Source: QHCA01 sp003244095
GTDB taxonomy: Bacteria > Actinomycetota > Actinomycetes > Mycobacteriales > QHCA01
NCBI GenBank assembly: GCA_038329965.1
Contig: JBBQNN010000007.1
Location: 15,337-79,336, forward strand
Length of the DNA stretch: 64,000 bases
Direction: 5' to 3'
Positions within the stretch are counted from its first letter, which is position 1. Each line of letters starts with the position of its first letter. Both the position numbers and the translations under genes were made by a program. Positions 8,430 to 17,680 of this stretch are shown piece after piece. A model generated the notes under the pieces. It saw nothing but the letters and a program-made list of their open reading frames with translations, was not told the origin of the DNA and searched no databases.

Positions 8430-9611
8430 TCAGGCGCTCCCGTCGGGGTGGGAAGGCGGAGCCGCGGTCCGGTCCCGGCCCGACAATCCCGCTCTGCCGC
8501 CGTTCGGAGCAGGGCTGATCACGGTCAACGGCACGCGCTGGACGAGGTTGTTGGCGAATCCGCCGCGGTTCCACGACTGCTCGATCGGCTGGCTGCGGCC
8601 GCTGGCGTCGGAGGCGCAGGCCGTGAGCACATAGCTGCCCTCGGTGGCCGCCCACGGCCAGATCCACCGGACCCAGCCCCACCGGTCCGGCGCGGGCTCG
8701 ACGGTGGCGGCGGACCACGACAAGCCCCCGTCAACGCTCACATCGACGGCGCTGACCGGGGCGAAGCCAGACCAGGCTCGCCCCTCGACGAGGGTGGGGC
8801 CGGCCCGCAGCACGCGCGCCCGCGACATGAAGTCGGGGAAGCCGGGAGGGGCGAGCAGGGCGCGTGGCTCGATGCGGGTCAGCGGCACGCCCGGGTCGTC
8901 CGGATGTTGCCGCAGCCGGTAGGCGCGCATCTGGTAGCCGTCGAACGGCTCAGCGACTGCGCTGATCCGGTCGAGCCACTTCACCTGAGCCATGCCGTAC
9001 CACCCCGGCACGACCAGCCGCAGCGGGTACCCATGCTGGGGAGGCAGGGGCGCGCCGTTCATCTCGTACACCAGAAGCACGTCGCCGCGCAGCGCCTCCG
9101 ACACCGACAGGCTGCGCTGGTAGACCTGCTCGATGCCCCGCTCGACACCGTGGTCGATGCCGGTGAAGACGATGTCGAGGGCGCGGTCGTGCAGGCTCGC
9201 CTCGCGCAGCAGGGGTGCCAGCGGTGTTCCCGTCCAGCGCGAATTGCCGACCGCCTCGACCAGCCACGGCTGGCTGACCGGCCGGGGCAGCAGTCGGGCC
9301 CGGCCGTTGCCGGCGCATTCGAACGTCACGACCATCGACACCTTCGGCCTGGACCGGAGGTTGTCCAGGTCGAGCGTCAGCGCGGTGTCCACCAGGCCGT
9401 CGACAGTCAGCCGGTACGTGGCCGGATCGACCACCGGGATGTCGTAGTGAGTCAGCAGGTAGTGCAGGCCGGGCGGGGTGATGTCGAAGCGCAGCGCCTC
9501 CAGCGGCAAGCCGTGGTTGCGGGTGGCGAGTTGGAGCTCTTCGGCCGAGATCGCCTCACCGGCCTCGGCCACGCGCGACGGGCGGCTAACGGCATCGAGC
9601 TGACTGTCCAC
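8430..9611 (-). CDS. Molybdopterin-dependent sulfite-oxidase-like oxidoreductase
   Basis: A 393-residue protein with an oxidoreductase molybdopterin-binding domain (about residues 55-225) and a Mo-cofactor oxidoreductase dimerisation (Ig-like) domain (about 245-365). The molybdenum-ligating cysteine sits in TFECAGNGR; GYPLRLVVPGWYGM is the classic sulfite-oxidase signature. No haem domain and no obvious signal peptide are present, so it is a cytoplasmic-type member of the family (SorA/YedY relatives) rather than a true sulfite oxidase; the substrate is open. The GTG start is preceded by GGGAGGAG at about 11 bases. The gene converges with the metallophosphoesterase. Confidence 0.9.
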   Translation of the reverse strand: MDSQLDAVSRPSRVAEAGEAISAEELQLATRNHGLPLEALRFDITPPGLHYLLTHYDIPVVDPATYRLTVDGLVDTALTLDLDNLRSRPKVSMVVTFECAGNGRARLLPRPVSQPWLVEAVGNSRWTGTPLAPLLREASLHDRALDIVFTGIDHGVERGIEQVYQRSLSVSEALRGDVLLVYEMNGAPLPPQHGYPLRLVVPGWYGMAQVKWLDRISAVAEPFDGYQMRAYRLRQHPDDPGVPLTRIEPRALLAPPGFPDFMSRARVLRAGPTLVEGRAWSGFAPVSAVDVSVDGGLSWSAATVEPAPDRWGWVRWIWPWAATEGSYVLTACASDASGRSQPIEQSWNRGGFANNLVQRVPLTVISPAPNGGRAGLSGRDRTAAPPSHPDGSA

Positions 9612-9716
9612 TGCGGGCTCATCTCCTCCCAGCCGCCAGCAGTGTAAGTGGCAACGGCGAGTACCCCCACGACGGCGTGTCGTGGCAGGACCGACCTCCC
9701 TGGGTGCGAGGTCCGG

Positions 9717-9941
9717 TCACGCCGCGAGCGTCACGCCGAGTTGCTTGTCGGCCGTCAGGCGGCCGCGGGCTGCGCTGGCGTACCGTCCCGAGGTCGGGGC
9801 GACGTCGGCGTAGTCGCGACCGGCGGCCACAGGCAGGTGCCGCGAGCCGGCCTGGCGGCCGTTGCAGGGGTCGAGGGCAACGGCCCGCGCCCGGTCCCCA
9901 TCAGCCACCACGACTTCGATCCAGGCGTGCGTGCCGCTGTC
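9717..9941 (-). pseudogene. C-terminal fragment of a transglutaminase-family protein
   Basis: About 75 residues matching the end of bacterial transglutaminase-like proteins: GTHAWIEVVV (catalytic His), LDPCNGRQAG (catalytic Asp) and then GRDYADVAPTSGRY. The N-terminal two thirds, with the catalytic Cys, is absent. The recognisable sequence stops at about 9940, exactly where the oppositely oriented paralogue begins, so it is not a functional enzyme. Confidence 0.75.
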
Positions 9942-10568
9942 GCACCGCACGGCCTACCACTACGCCACCGCGGTGCGGGTCTCCTACAACGAGGCGAGGA
10001 TGACGCCGGCCTCCACCCGCGGGCAGCACACGCTGGAGTTCAGGCTCGACGTCTCGCCCGGCTCGCGGCCGCTGCGCTACGCCGACCACTGGGGACCCTG
10101 GTCGACGCCTTCGACGTGCACGTGCCGCACACCGAGCCGGAGGTCACGGCATCGTCGGTGGTCGAGACCACCGGTGCTGCCGCCCTCCCGCCGCCGGTGC
10201 ACACGACGTCGGCCGAGGCCCGGGCCGTAGGCAAGGGGGTCTGCCAGGACTACGCCCACGTGGCGCTGGCCGTCCTGCGGGCGATGGGGTTGCCTGCCCG
10301 GTACGTGTCGGGCTACCTCTACCCACTCGTCGACGGCAGCGACCCGGCGGTCGGCATGACGAAGAGCGGTGAGAGCCACGCGTGGGTGGAGTTCTGGTCC
10401 GGCGACTGGATCGCCGCCGACCCCACCGGTCTCGCGGCCGTGGGGGAGCGGCACGTGGGGGTGGCCCGCGGCCGTGACTACGCCGACGTCCGGCCGCTCT
10501 CGGGCGTCTACCACGGCCCGCCGGCGGAGTCCCTGGGCGCCACGGTCGAGCTGACCCGCCTGCGCTGA
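9931..10568 (+). pseudogene. Transglutaminase-family gene, start lost and frameshifted
   Basis: The sequence begins abruptly with LSHRTAYHYATAVRVSYNEAR, the first strand of the bacterial transglutaminase N-terminal domain, but the first few codons are missing; a GTG at 9931 is the only start candidate and has no ribosome site. After YADHWG the frame shifts at a GGGG run near 10097; restoring one G gives WGTLVDAFDVHVPHTE and joins the rest. The downstream part is intact: GVCQDYAHV (Cys), GESHAWVEFW (His), AADPTG (Asp). Without the shift it would be about 210 residues. It is related to the minus-strand fragment next to it (both end in RDYADV...SG.Y). Confidence 0.8.
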
Positions 10569-10594
10569 CCGCCGGCGCGCGGGCCGACGCACCG

Positions 10595-11464
10595 CTAGTC
10601 GCGTCGCGCAGCGCCGTCGGCCGAGGCGGCGGGCCGGTCGAAGTCGAGGTAGAGCCGGGCGTTGGAGTTGGCGCCCAGGGCGGAGAGGGTCTCCAGCTCG
10701 CGCAGCCGCAGCAGCGCGGGGTGATCGGCGTAGGCCGAGGCCGCCTCGGCCCGTCGGCGCAGCGCGTCGACGTCGGCGTCGGCGCGGATCCGCATCGCGT
10801 CGGCATCGGCCTGCGCGGTGAGCAGCGACGCCTGCCGGCGGGCCTGGGACTCCAGCTGCTCGGCCTCGGCCCGGGCGCCAGACTCGATCCGGTCCTGCTC
10901 GGCTTTGGTCCGCGACTCGACCAGCGCCGCCTCCGACAGCCGCTCGGTGGCAAGGACGCGGTTCATGATCTCCTGCAGGTTGCCCGGGAAGACCAGGTCC
11001 TTGACGTCCGCGCGGGAGATGGACACGCCGTAGCCGGCCGCCGCGTCGGTGACCTCGCTGAGGATGTCCTCCGAGAGCTGGTTGCGGTTGGTCAGGATGT
11101 CCGACAGCTGCATGGTGGCCAGGGAACGCCGGGCGGCGAGCTGCACGTCGCTGTAGAGCCGGTTCTCGTAGTCGGCGACGGACTCCAGGGCGGCCACCGG
11201 GTCGGTCACCCGGAACTGCGTGATCACGCTGACCCGCAGGGCGACCTTGTCGGCGGTGAGGATCTCCTGCCCCTTGATGGTGATCTCGCGCTCGCGCATG
11301 TCGACCTGGACGATCTCGACCACCGGGCCGCGCCGGCCACCCTTGGGCAGCCGGTAGCGGCCGGGCTCGAGGATCGTGACCAGCCGGCCGTCCTCGTATC
11401 GCAGCCCGCGGTGGGTGCTGCGGACGATCACCTCGTCGCTGTGGATCGCGCGCGTCGTGGCCAT
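10595..11464 (-). CDS. SPFH/band-7 (stomatin/slipin-like) protein
   Basis: A 289-residue protein with an SPFH domain from about residue 25 to 190 (VDMREREITIKGQEILTAD, VTDPVAALESV, then ISRADVKDLVFPGNLQEIMN) and a long charged coiled-coil tail (AEQDRIESGARAEAEQLES...). No N-terminal transmembrane helix is seen, unlike typical stomatins, so it may bind the membrane through the SPFH domain or a partner. Such proteins form oligomeric membrane microdomain scaffolds. ATG 11464 follows AGGAAG by nine bases; the upstream open frame is ignored because it lacks family resemblance. It is divergent from the SMP-30-like gene. Confidence 0.88.
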   Translation of the reverse strand: MATTRAIHSDEVIVRSTHRGLRYEDGRLVTILEPGRYRLPKGGRRGPVVEIVQVDMREREITIKGQEILTADKVALRVSVITQFRVTDPVAALESVADYENRLYSDVQLAARRSLATMQLSDILTNRNQLSEDILSEVTDAAAGYGVSISRADVKDLVFPGNLQEIMNRVLATERLSEAALVESRTKAEQDRIESGARAEAEQLESQARRQASLLTAQADADAMRIRADADVDALRRRAEAASAYADHPALLRLRELETLSALGANSNARLYLDFDRPAASADGAARRD

Positions 11465-11710
11465 GTCGGTCTGCTTCCTGTCCTGATCGTCGGGATCCTG
11501 TCGTACCGAATGAGGCGGGCACTCCCGGCACTCCGCCCCATATGCAGGACGAGCTTGGTGAGAGGCGGCTGTCAGCTGAGGATGATTGAGTCCAATCGCA
11601 CAGCCGCCGTAATGTCGCTCGCTACTGAGCCGAGCCGGGAGGCCCTTGGCCGGGGAGCGTACCGGAGCGCCCTTCGTCCGGCGACGCGGTATTTGTGTCC
11701 CTCGCCAGGC

Positions 11711-12748
11711 ATGATGTCCAGCGTGTCCCGACCGCGCATCCGTCCCGTTGTCTGGCAGCCACCGTCCGCTCCCGCACGCGCTCGCAGTGCTCGCGGTACG
11801 GAACCCCTGCCACCGGTACGACTGCTGCCCGTGCCCGGCCGCGGCCCGGAGGATGTCGCCCGCGATGCCTCGGGGCGGTTGCTGGCCGGGTTGGAGGACG
11901 GTCGGGTGCTGCGGCTGTCCGCCGGCGGTGAGCGTGTCGACGTGATCGCCGACACCGGCGGCCGGCCCCTCGGGATAGAGGTCGACCGCGATGGCACCCT
12001 CGTCGTCTGCGATGCCGAACGCGGGCTCCTGCGGATCCACCCGGACGACGGCGGCCGGATCGAGCGCCTCATCGCCGCCGGAGACGACGCGGGCGGCACG
12101 CCACTGCGGGTGTGCAACAACGCCGCGATCGCCGCCGACGGGGCGATCTACTTCAGCGACTCCACGCAGCGGTTCGCGCTGAAGCACTGGGAGGCCGACC
12201 TGCTGGAGCACTCCGGCACCGGCCGGCTGCTCCGCCGTGACCCCGACGGCTCCTGCCAGGTGCTCCTCGACGGGCTGCACTTCGCCAACGGGGTGGCGCT
12301 GGCCGCCGACGAGTCCTTCGTCGCCGTCGCCGAGACCGGCGCCTACCGGCTCACCCGGCTCTGGTTCACCGGCGAGCGGGCCGGCGAGGTGGACCGGCTG
12401 GTGGATAACCTGCCGGGCTTTCCCGACAACATCTCCCTGGGCGGCGACGGGCTCATCTGGATCGCTCTGGCCGCCCCGCGCAACGCCGCCCTCGACCTCC
12501 TCTCACCCCGGCACCCGGCGCTTCGCCGTGCGCTCTGGGCGCTGCCCGACGCACTGCGTCCCAAGCCGGTGGATACCACCTGGGTGCAGGCCGTCGACGC
12601 CGGCGGCGACGTGGTGCACGATCTGCAGGCGAAGGTGGCCGGCGTGTCGACGGTGACCGGCGTTCGCGAGCACGACGGCACGGTCTGGCTGGGCACCCTG
12701 CACGGCGGTGCCGTCGGAGCGTTCGAACTGACAGTCGGTGAGTTGTGA
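11711..12748 (+). CDS. SMP-30/strictosidine-synthase-like beta-propeller protein
   Basis: A 345-residue six-bladed propeller protein of the SMP-30/gluconolactonase/strictosidine-synthase superfamily. GPEDVARDASGRLLAG, GRPLGIEVDRDGTL, FSDSTQRF and FANGVALAADESFVAVAETG correspond to successive blades; the latter is the signature of strictosidine-synthase-like proteins, which often act as calcium-dependent lactonases or esterases. Its stop overlaps the GTG of the MDMPI-type gene (GTGA), so the two are translationally coupled. ATG 11711, ATG 11714 and GTG 11723 are all possible starts. Confidence 0.85.
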   Translation: MMSSVSRPRIRPVVWQPPSAPARARSARGTEPLPPVRLLPVPGRGPEDVARDASGRLLAGLEDGRVLRLSAGGERVDVIADTGGRPLGIEVDRDGTLVVCDAERGLLRIHPDDGGRIERLIAAGDDAGGTPLRVCNNAAIAADGAIYFSDSTQRFALKHWEADLLEHSGTGRLLRRDPDGSCQVLLDGLHFANGVALAADESFVAVAETGAYRLTRLWFTGERAGEVDRLVDNLPGFPDNISLGGDGLIWIALAAPRNAALDLLSPRHPALRRALWALPDALRPKPVDTTWVQAVDAGGDVVHDLQAKVAGVSTVTGVREHDGTVWLGTLHGGAVGAFELTVGEL

Positions 12749-13506
12749 ACGAGATCGTGGGGTGCCTGGCCACCCAGCATGCCGAGCTCGACGCCCTGCT
12801 CGCGGGTCTGGGTGACGCCGGGTGGAATGCGCCGACCCGCTGCCCCGGCTGGACCGTGGCCGACGTGGTGCTGCATCTGGCCCAGACCGACGAGCTGGCC
12901 GCGGCGACGACGCGGGGCCGCCTCGCGGAGGCGGGAGCCGGGGCCGGCTGGACGGCGGCGGATCGGCAAGCGGGTGCCACCGTCGACGATGCCGCGGCGA
13001 CCGCTGTGGACGCTGAGCGCGGCGTGCCGGCAGCGGAGCTGCTCAGCCGGTGGCGGGCCGCCGCGGCCGCCGAGCGGCACGCGCTTGCCGCCTGCGACCC
13101 CGGCGAACGGCTGACCTGGGTCACCGGACTGCTGTCCGCCCGGACCCTGGCCACCACCCGGCTCGCCGAGGGCTGGATCCACACCGGCGACGTCGCCGAC
13201 GCCCTCGGCGCCGACGTCGCGCAGGACGACCGGCTGCGGCACATCGCCCGCCTGGCGTGGCGGACCGTGCCCTACGCCTTCGCCCGGGCCGGTGCCGACC
13301 TGGCCGGCCCGGTTGCCGTCGTACTCGATGCCCCCGGCGGTGGGCAGTGGACCTTCGGCGAGGGCGCCGCGGCGACCACCGTACGCGGGGAGGCCGTGGA
13401 GTTCTGCCTCGTCGCCGCCCGGCGCCTGGACCCCGCGAAAACCACACTCAGGGCCGACGGGCCCGATGCGGCCGGCGTACTCGCACTCGTCCGTACCTAC
13501 GCCTGA
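12745..13506 (+). CDS. Maleylpyruvate-isomerase-N/TIGR03084-type (MDMPI, DinB-like) protein
   Basis: A 253-residue helical protein of the mycothiol-dependent maleylpyruvate isomerase/TIGR03084 group. TRCPGWTVADVVLHLAQTDELAA is the conserved DinB-type helix with the first metal-binding His, and RLAEGWIHTGDVADALG carries the next. Relatives use mycothiol or divalent metal for isomerisation or thiol transfer; most have no proven substrate. It is coupled to the propeller protein upstream by a 4-nt overlap, so the two probably act on the same compound (inference). A 15-bp inverted repeat lies about 100 bp downstream. Confidence 0.85.
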   Translation: MNEIVGCLATQHAELDALLAGLGDAGWNAPTRCPGWTVADVVLHLAQTDELAAATTRGRLAEAGAGAGWTAADRQAGATVDDAAATAVDAERGVPAAELLSRWRAAAAAERHALAACDPGERLTWVTGLLSARTLATTRLAEGWIHTGDVADALGADVAQDDRLRHIARLAWRTVPYAFARAGADLAGPVAVVLDAPGGGQWTFGEGAAATTVRGEAVEFCLVAARRLDPAKTTLRADGPDAAGVLALVRTYA

Positions 13507-13607
13507 GCCTGCGGCTCGCACGAAGAGTCCGGTCAGATCGTCACGGTGAGCAGTTGGGATTGGAAGGCGAAGACGACGAGCGGGACCCTGGTGCCGGTCT
13601 CCGCACT

Positions 13608-13663
13608 CATGATCCAGGGAAGTCTCGTGCGGCTCCGGCAGCACCGATCTTCCCTGGATCATG
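13608..13663. terminator. 15-bp perfect inverted repeat, likely terminator
   Basis: CATGATCCAGGGAAG (13608-13622) and its exact complement CTTCCCTGGATCATG (13649-13663) flank a 26-base loop, 102 bases after the MDMPI stop and 92 bases before the isochorismatase start. No T-tract follows. It could stop transcription from the upstream operon or be a small mobile repeat. Confidence 0.5.
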
Positions 13664-13754
13664 GCGAAAACCGTCGCGCCACTGGATTGCCACGAACATG
13701 GCGGCGCGCGACTCGCTGGTCCGACTGCCGATCCTCGAGCGGGAGCATCCTGCG

Positions 13755-14303
13755 GTGAACAATGACTCGGTGACTTCCGCTCTGATCGTGATCGACATGC
13801 AGCGCGACGTGATGGCAACGTGCCCGGCGGCCAGGGCGGTGCTCGCAACGGTGAACGGACTGATCGCCGATGCGCGGCGGTCCGCGGCGCCACTTGTCTT
13901 CGTACGCCATCAGGACGAGGACCTGCCGCCCGGCAGCGAGGCGTGGCAGCTCGATTCCCGCCTCGACCATCGCGAGGGGGACGTCGTGGTGGAGAAGACG
14001 TTCCGCGACGCGTTCGCCGCGACTGATCTCGACGAAGTTCTGCGGCAGGCCGGCGCCCGTCGGCTCGTGGTCACCGGAGCACATTCGGACTACTGCGTCC
14101 AGACCACAGCGCTGTCGGCGCTCGCACACGGCTACGACATTGCGCTCGTCGCCGACGGCCACGCCGCCGAGTCGGCCGTCATCTCAGGCAGGCAGCTCGA
14201 CGCGGCCACCGTCAGCGGGTTCGTCAACTCCCGCATGGCGACCCTGAGATACCCGGACCGGTTCGTCGAAGTCTTACCGGCCACGGACGTGTCCTTCGGG
14301 TAA
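13755..14303 (+). CDS. Isochorismatase-like cysteine hydrolase
   Basis: A 182-residue protein of the isochorismatase/nicotinamidase fold. It begins ALIVIDMQRDVM (catalytic Asp), has VVEKTFRDAFAATDL with the catalytic Lys, and GAHSDYCVQTTALSALAHGY with the nucleophilic Cys and the usual cis-peptide region. Members hydrolyse amides or vinyl ethers; the closest types are uncharacterised actinobacterial cysteine hydrolases. GTG 13755 follows GGGAG by nine bases and gives the normal length; the frame is open further upstream. Confidence 0.88.
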   Translation: MNNDSVTSALIVIDMQRDVMATCPAARAVLATVNGLIADARRSAAPLVFVRHQDEDLPPGSEAWQLDSRLDHREGDVVVEKTFRDAFAATDLDEVLRQAGARRLVVTGAHSDYCVQTTALSALAHGYDIALVADGHAAESAVISGRQLDAATVSGFVNSRMATLRYPDRFVEVLPATDVSFG

Positions 14304-14434
14304 ACGACGATCAGCCGCGACTAAGGAGGCCTCGGGCGCCCGTACCCGTAGATAGGACATAGTCCCGATGTGGCCGGGCTCCTCAGACGCGCAGGCTGAG
14401 TACGTCAAGAACGAGCCTGACAAGGGAGCCCATC

Positions 14435-14602
14435 ATGTTGCACGATCTGCTCGGCGCCGAGATCGACTACCGCACGGAGCGCATCCGGGCCGCCTACCAG
14501 CCGCTCACCTCGGCCGAGCGGTACGGCCGCAGCCGGCGGGGCCGTCCGCACCGCCGGCCGGCGCGGTGGAACCACGTCCTGCAGCGTCCCAGCAACATCT
14601 GA
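14435..14602 (+). CDS. 55-residue basic small protein
   Basis: ATG 14435 is preceded by AAGGGAG at six bases and the frame encodes 55 residues, opening MLHDLLGAEIDYRTERIRAA and ending in an Arg/His-rich tail. The pattern of an acidic helix followed by RGRPHRRP-type basic tail is shared with very short actinobacterial proteins that I have seen beside regulators and transporters, but no function is known. It lies 68 bases before the LuxR-type giant regulator in the same direction and fixes that gene's start downstream of it. Confidence 0.6.
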   Translation: MLHDLLGAEIDYRTERIRAAYQPLTSAERYGRSRRGRPHRRPARWNHVLQRPSNI

Positions 14603-14670
14603 GCCTGTCAGTGCGCGCTGCGCTGGGTGTCGAGGAGGCGATCGGGGCGGTCCTGTCGGTGGCAGGCGGG

Positions 14671-17600
14671 ATGATGCAGGACATGCCCGCCGCACCGGTC
14701 GCCCGCAGCCAGCTCGTCGGCCGTTCCGGCGAGCTCGCCCGCTTGCTACAGCTGGCCGGCATCGAGCCGACCGACACGCGCCAGTCCGCAGTCCTGCTCT
14801 CCGGCGATGCGGGGGTCGGCAAGACCCGCCTGCTGGCCGAGTTGCGCGAGCGCGCGGAACAGGCCGGCTGGCGGGTGCTCGTCGGTCACTGCCTGGACTT
14901 CGGCGACAGTGCGCTGGCCTATCTGCCGTTCAGCGAGGCCTTCGGGCGGCTCGTCGCGGAGGCGCCGGACCTCGCGACCTCCCTCGTCGACGCCAGCCCG
15001 GCCGTGGCGAGCCTGATGCCCGTCCGCCGGCTGCTGTCCGAGCCTGACCCCGTCCCCTACCCCCACCAGAGCCCGGCACTGCGGATCGACCGGGCCGACC
15101 TGTTCGAGGGCATCCGGGCCGCACTCGGCGAGCTGAGCCGGGCCGCGCCGCTGCTCCTGCTCGTCGAGGACGTGCACTGGGCCGACCAGTCGACCCGGGA
15201 GCTGCTGAGCTTCCTGTTCACCCGCCAGTCGGGCGAGCCCATCTCGATCGTGGCCTCCTACCGCAGCGACGACCTGCACCGCCGGCACCCGCTGCGCGCG
15301 GCTGTCGCCGAATGGTCCCGCCTGCCCGGAGTGAGCCGGATCCAGCTCCTGCCGCTCGGTGATGCCGACATGCGCATGCTGGTCCGATCCCTGCACCCCG
15401 CGCCGCTGCTGGAGGCCGACATCCGCCAGATCATCGAGCGGGCCGAGGGCAACGCGTTCTTCACCGAGGAGCTCGTCGCGGCCGCCGGCCTGGGCGGCTG
15501 CACCCTGCCGACCGACCTTGCCGACCTGCTGCTGCTGCGGCTCGACCAGCTCGACGACAGCACCCGGCTGGCGGTGCGCGCCGCGTCGGTTGCCGGCCGC
15601 CGCGTGTCGCACGACCTGCTGTCCCGCGTGGTCGGCATCGACGGCGCCTCCCTCGAGCGGGTGTTGCGCGCGGCGGTCGAGCACCACGCCCTCGTCGCGG
15701 TCGCCGCCGACGGCTACGCCTTCCGGCACGCACTGCTGGCCGAGGCGGTCTATGACGACCTTCTGCCCGGCGAGCGGGTCCGGCTGCACGCGGCCTACGC
15801 CAAGGTCCTTGCCGCGGGTGATCTTGACGGCACGGCGGCCGAGCTGGCCCGGCATGCCCGCCTGGCGCACGACCTCCCGACCGCGATCACCGCCAGCATC
15901 CAGGCCGGCGACGAGGCCATGGCCGTCGCCGGGCCCGACGAGGCGGCCCGGCACTACGAGACGGCGCTGTCCCTGCTCGCCGACGGCGACAACCGACTCG
16001 CCGCGGGGCCGGTCGACGTCGTCGCCCTCGCCATCAAGGCCAGCGAGGCGGCGACCGCCGCGGGGCACCCGTTCCGCGCCGTGGCCCTCGTGCGGGAGGC
16101 GTTCGACGGGCTGGTCCCGGACGCCCCGGCCGAGCAGCGGGCCCGGCTCCTGCATGCCCGCGCCACCGTCGAGATGGTCAGCGACAGTACGGTCGACCTG
16201 CTTGCCCTGACCACCGAGGCGCTGCAGCTGACGCCGGCAGACCCGCCGACCCCCTTCCGGGCCCAGGTCCTCAGCGTGCACGCCCGCGCCAGCCTTGACC
16301 GCTTTCGCGACGACGACGCCGGCCGCTGGGCCACCGAGGCGTTACAACTCGCCCGGCAGCTCGACCTGCCCGACGTGATCGCCGACGCGGCGACGACCCT
16401 GGCCCGGCTGCAGGAGCGATCCGGTGACCCCGAGTCGTCGCAGCGCGCCCTGGTGCAGACCATCGGGGAGGCCCGGGCAGCGGGGGAGGTCGCGGCGGAG
16501 TTGCGCGGGCTGTTCAACCTCGGCGGCCTGCACTACGAGCTCGGCCGGCTCGACGAGGCCCTGGCGGTCTACGAAGCCGGGGCCGCCCGGGCGCGGGCCG
16601 CCGGCCGGCCCTGGGCGCCGTACGGCATCGATGCCCGCGCGCTCGCCGGCATCGTCGCCTACGTGGCCGGTGACTGGGCGGCGGCGCGCCGCATCGTCGA
16701 CGTCACGGGGGAGTCACCGCCGGACATGGCCGAGGCCATCCTCACCTCGGTCGGGTTGTCCGTCGCCGCCGGGCGCGGGGAGCAGCAGGCGCTCGACCTG
16801 CTGCCCCACCTGCGCCCGTGGTGGGATCGCGACGGCCTGATCGGCATCTTCGGCGCCGGCGCGTCGATCGACCTGCACGGCGACCGTGGTGACCTGGCAG
16901 CGGCCGCGGCCGTCTACGACGACGTGGTCGAGTGCGTCACCCGGATCTGGCAGGTCAGTGCCTTCGAGGCGCAGATCCGGTTGGCCGGCCTGCTACTCGG
17001 TCAGCTGTGCGCCGAGGCGACACGCTCGGGCGGTCAGGAGCGGGCCGACCTGGCGCGCCGCGGCGAGGACCTGGCGGCAACGGTGGCAGCGGTGGTCGAG
17101 CGCGGCGCCGTGCGGGGCCGGCGGCGCGGGCCGGAGGGGCAGGCCTGGCTGGCCCGGGTGGCGGCCGAGCATGCGCGGCTGCGCTGGCTGACCGGCACCG
17201 AGCCGCCGGGGGAGGACGAGCTGGTGGCCGCGTGGGAGGCCACCGTCGCGGGATTCGAGGAGTTCGGCCACGTGTTCGAGCTGGCCCGGTCCCGGACGCG
17301 GCTGGCTGGCGTCCTGCGGGCGGTGGGGCGGCCCGGCGATGCCGGCGAGCAGGCAGGGCTGGCCCGCGAGGTCGCCGTACGGCTGGATGCACAACCCCTG
17401 CTGGCCGAGATCCGAGCGCTCGGCGGCGCAGCGTCCGCCGCCGGTGCCGCCGACTCCCGGCGCACCGACCAGCTCACCCCCCGCGAGCACGAGGTGCTCG
17501 GCCTCGTCGCCCAGGGCCGCAGCAACAGCGACATCGCCCGGCATCTCTACATCAGCGCCAAGACGGTCAGCGTGCACGTCTCCAACATCATGGCCAAGCT

Positions 17601-17673
17601 CGGCGCCGGCTCCCGGACCGAAGCGGTCGCCCTGGCCCGACGGCGTGGCCTGCTCGGCGGTTCCGGCGCCTGA
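14671..17673 (+). CDS. LAL-type LuxR transcriptional regulator with AAA ATPase domain
   Basis: A 1000-residue regulator. Residues about 10-340 form the STAND/AAA ATPase: LVGRSGELARLL, Walker A GDAGVGKTR and Walker B LLLLVEDVHWAD. A long TPR-like helical middle follows (ETALSLL, ALAVYEAGAARARAAG and so on), and the last 65 residues are a LuxR helix-turn-helix (LTPREHEVLGLVAQGRSNSDIA...). Such proteins often switch on secondary metabolism or sugar use. ATG 14671 is chosen because it places the ATPase domain at the N-terminus; the frame is open to 14368 but that stretch overlaps the 55-residue gene. It ends eight bases before the convergent toxin relic. Confidence 0.9.
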   Translation: MMQDMPAAPVARSQLVGRSGELARLLQLAGIEPTDTRQSAVLLSGDAGVGKTRLLAELRERAEQAGWRVLVGHCLDFGDSALAYLPFSEAFGRLVAEAPDLATSLVDASPAVASLMPVRRLLSEPDPVPYPHQSPALRIDRADLFEGIRAALGELSRAAPLLLLVEDVHWADQSTRELLSFLFTRQSGEPISIVASYRSDDLHRRHPLRAAVAEWSRLPGVSRIQLLPLGDADMRMLVRSLHPAPLLEADIRQIIERAEGNAFFTEELVAAAGLGGCTLPTDLADLLLLRLDQLDDSTRLAVRAASVAGRRVSHDLLSRVVGIDGASLERVLRAAVEHHALVAVAADGYAFRHALLAEAVYDDLLPGERVRLHAAYAKVLAAGDLDGTAAELARHARLAHDLPTAITASIQAGDEAMAVAGPDEAARHYETALSLLADGDNRLAAGPVDVVALAIKASEAATAAGHPFRAVALVREAFDGLVPDAPAEQRARLLHARATVEMVSDSTVDLLALTTEALQLTPADPPTPFRAQVLSVHARASLDRFRDDDAGRWATEALQLARQLDLPDVIADAATTLARLQERSGDPESSQRALVQTIGEARAAGEVAAELRGLFNLGGLHYELGRLDEALAVYEAGAARARAAGRPWAPYGIDARALAGIVAYVAGDWAAARRIVDVTGESPPDMAEAILTSVGLSVAAGRGEQQALDLLPHLRPWWDRDGLIGIFGAGASIDLHGDRGDLAAAAAVYDDVVECVTRIWQVSAFEAQIRLAGLLLGQLCAEATRSGGQERADLARRGEDLAATVAAVVERGAVRGRRRGPEGQAWLARVAAEHARLRWLTGTEPPGEDELVAAWEATVAGFEEFGHVFELARSRTRLAGVLRAVGRPGDAGEQAGLAREVAVRLDAQPLLAEIRALGGAASAAGAADSRRTDQLTPREHEVLGLVAQGRSNSDIARHLYISAKTVSVHVSNIMAKLGAGSRTEAVALARRRGLLGGSGA

Positions 17674-17680
17674 ATCTCCG

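Noticed and set aside
10077..11531. A 484-codon minus frame beside the SPFH gene
   Set aside because: It is a +1 shadow of the SPFH gene; the SPFH frame carries the domain and a ribosome site.
12343..13893. A 516-codon minus frame opposite the SMP-30-like and MDMPI genes
   Set aside because: It shows no family resemblance, while the plus-strand genes are clear and coupled.
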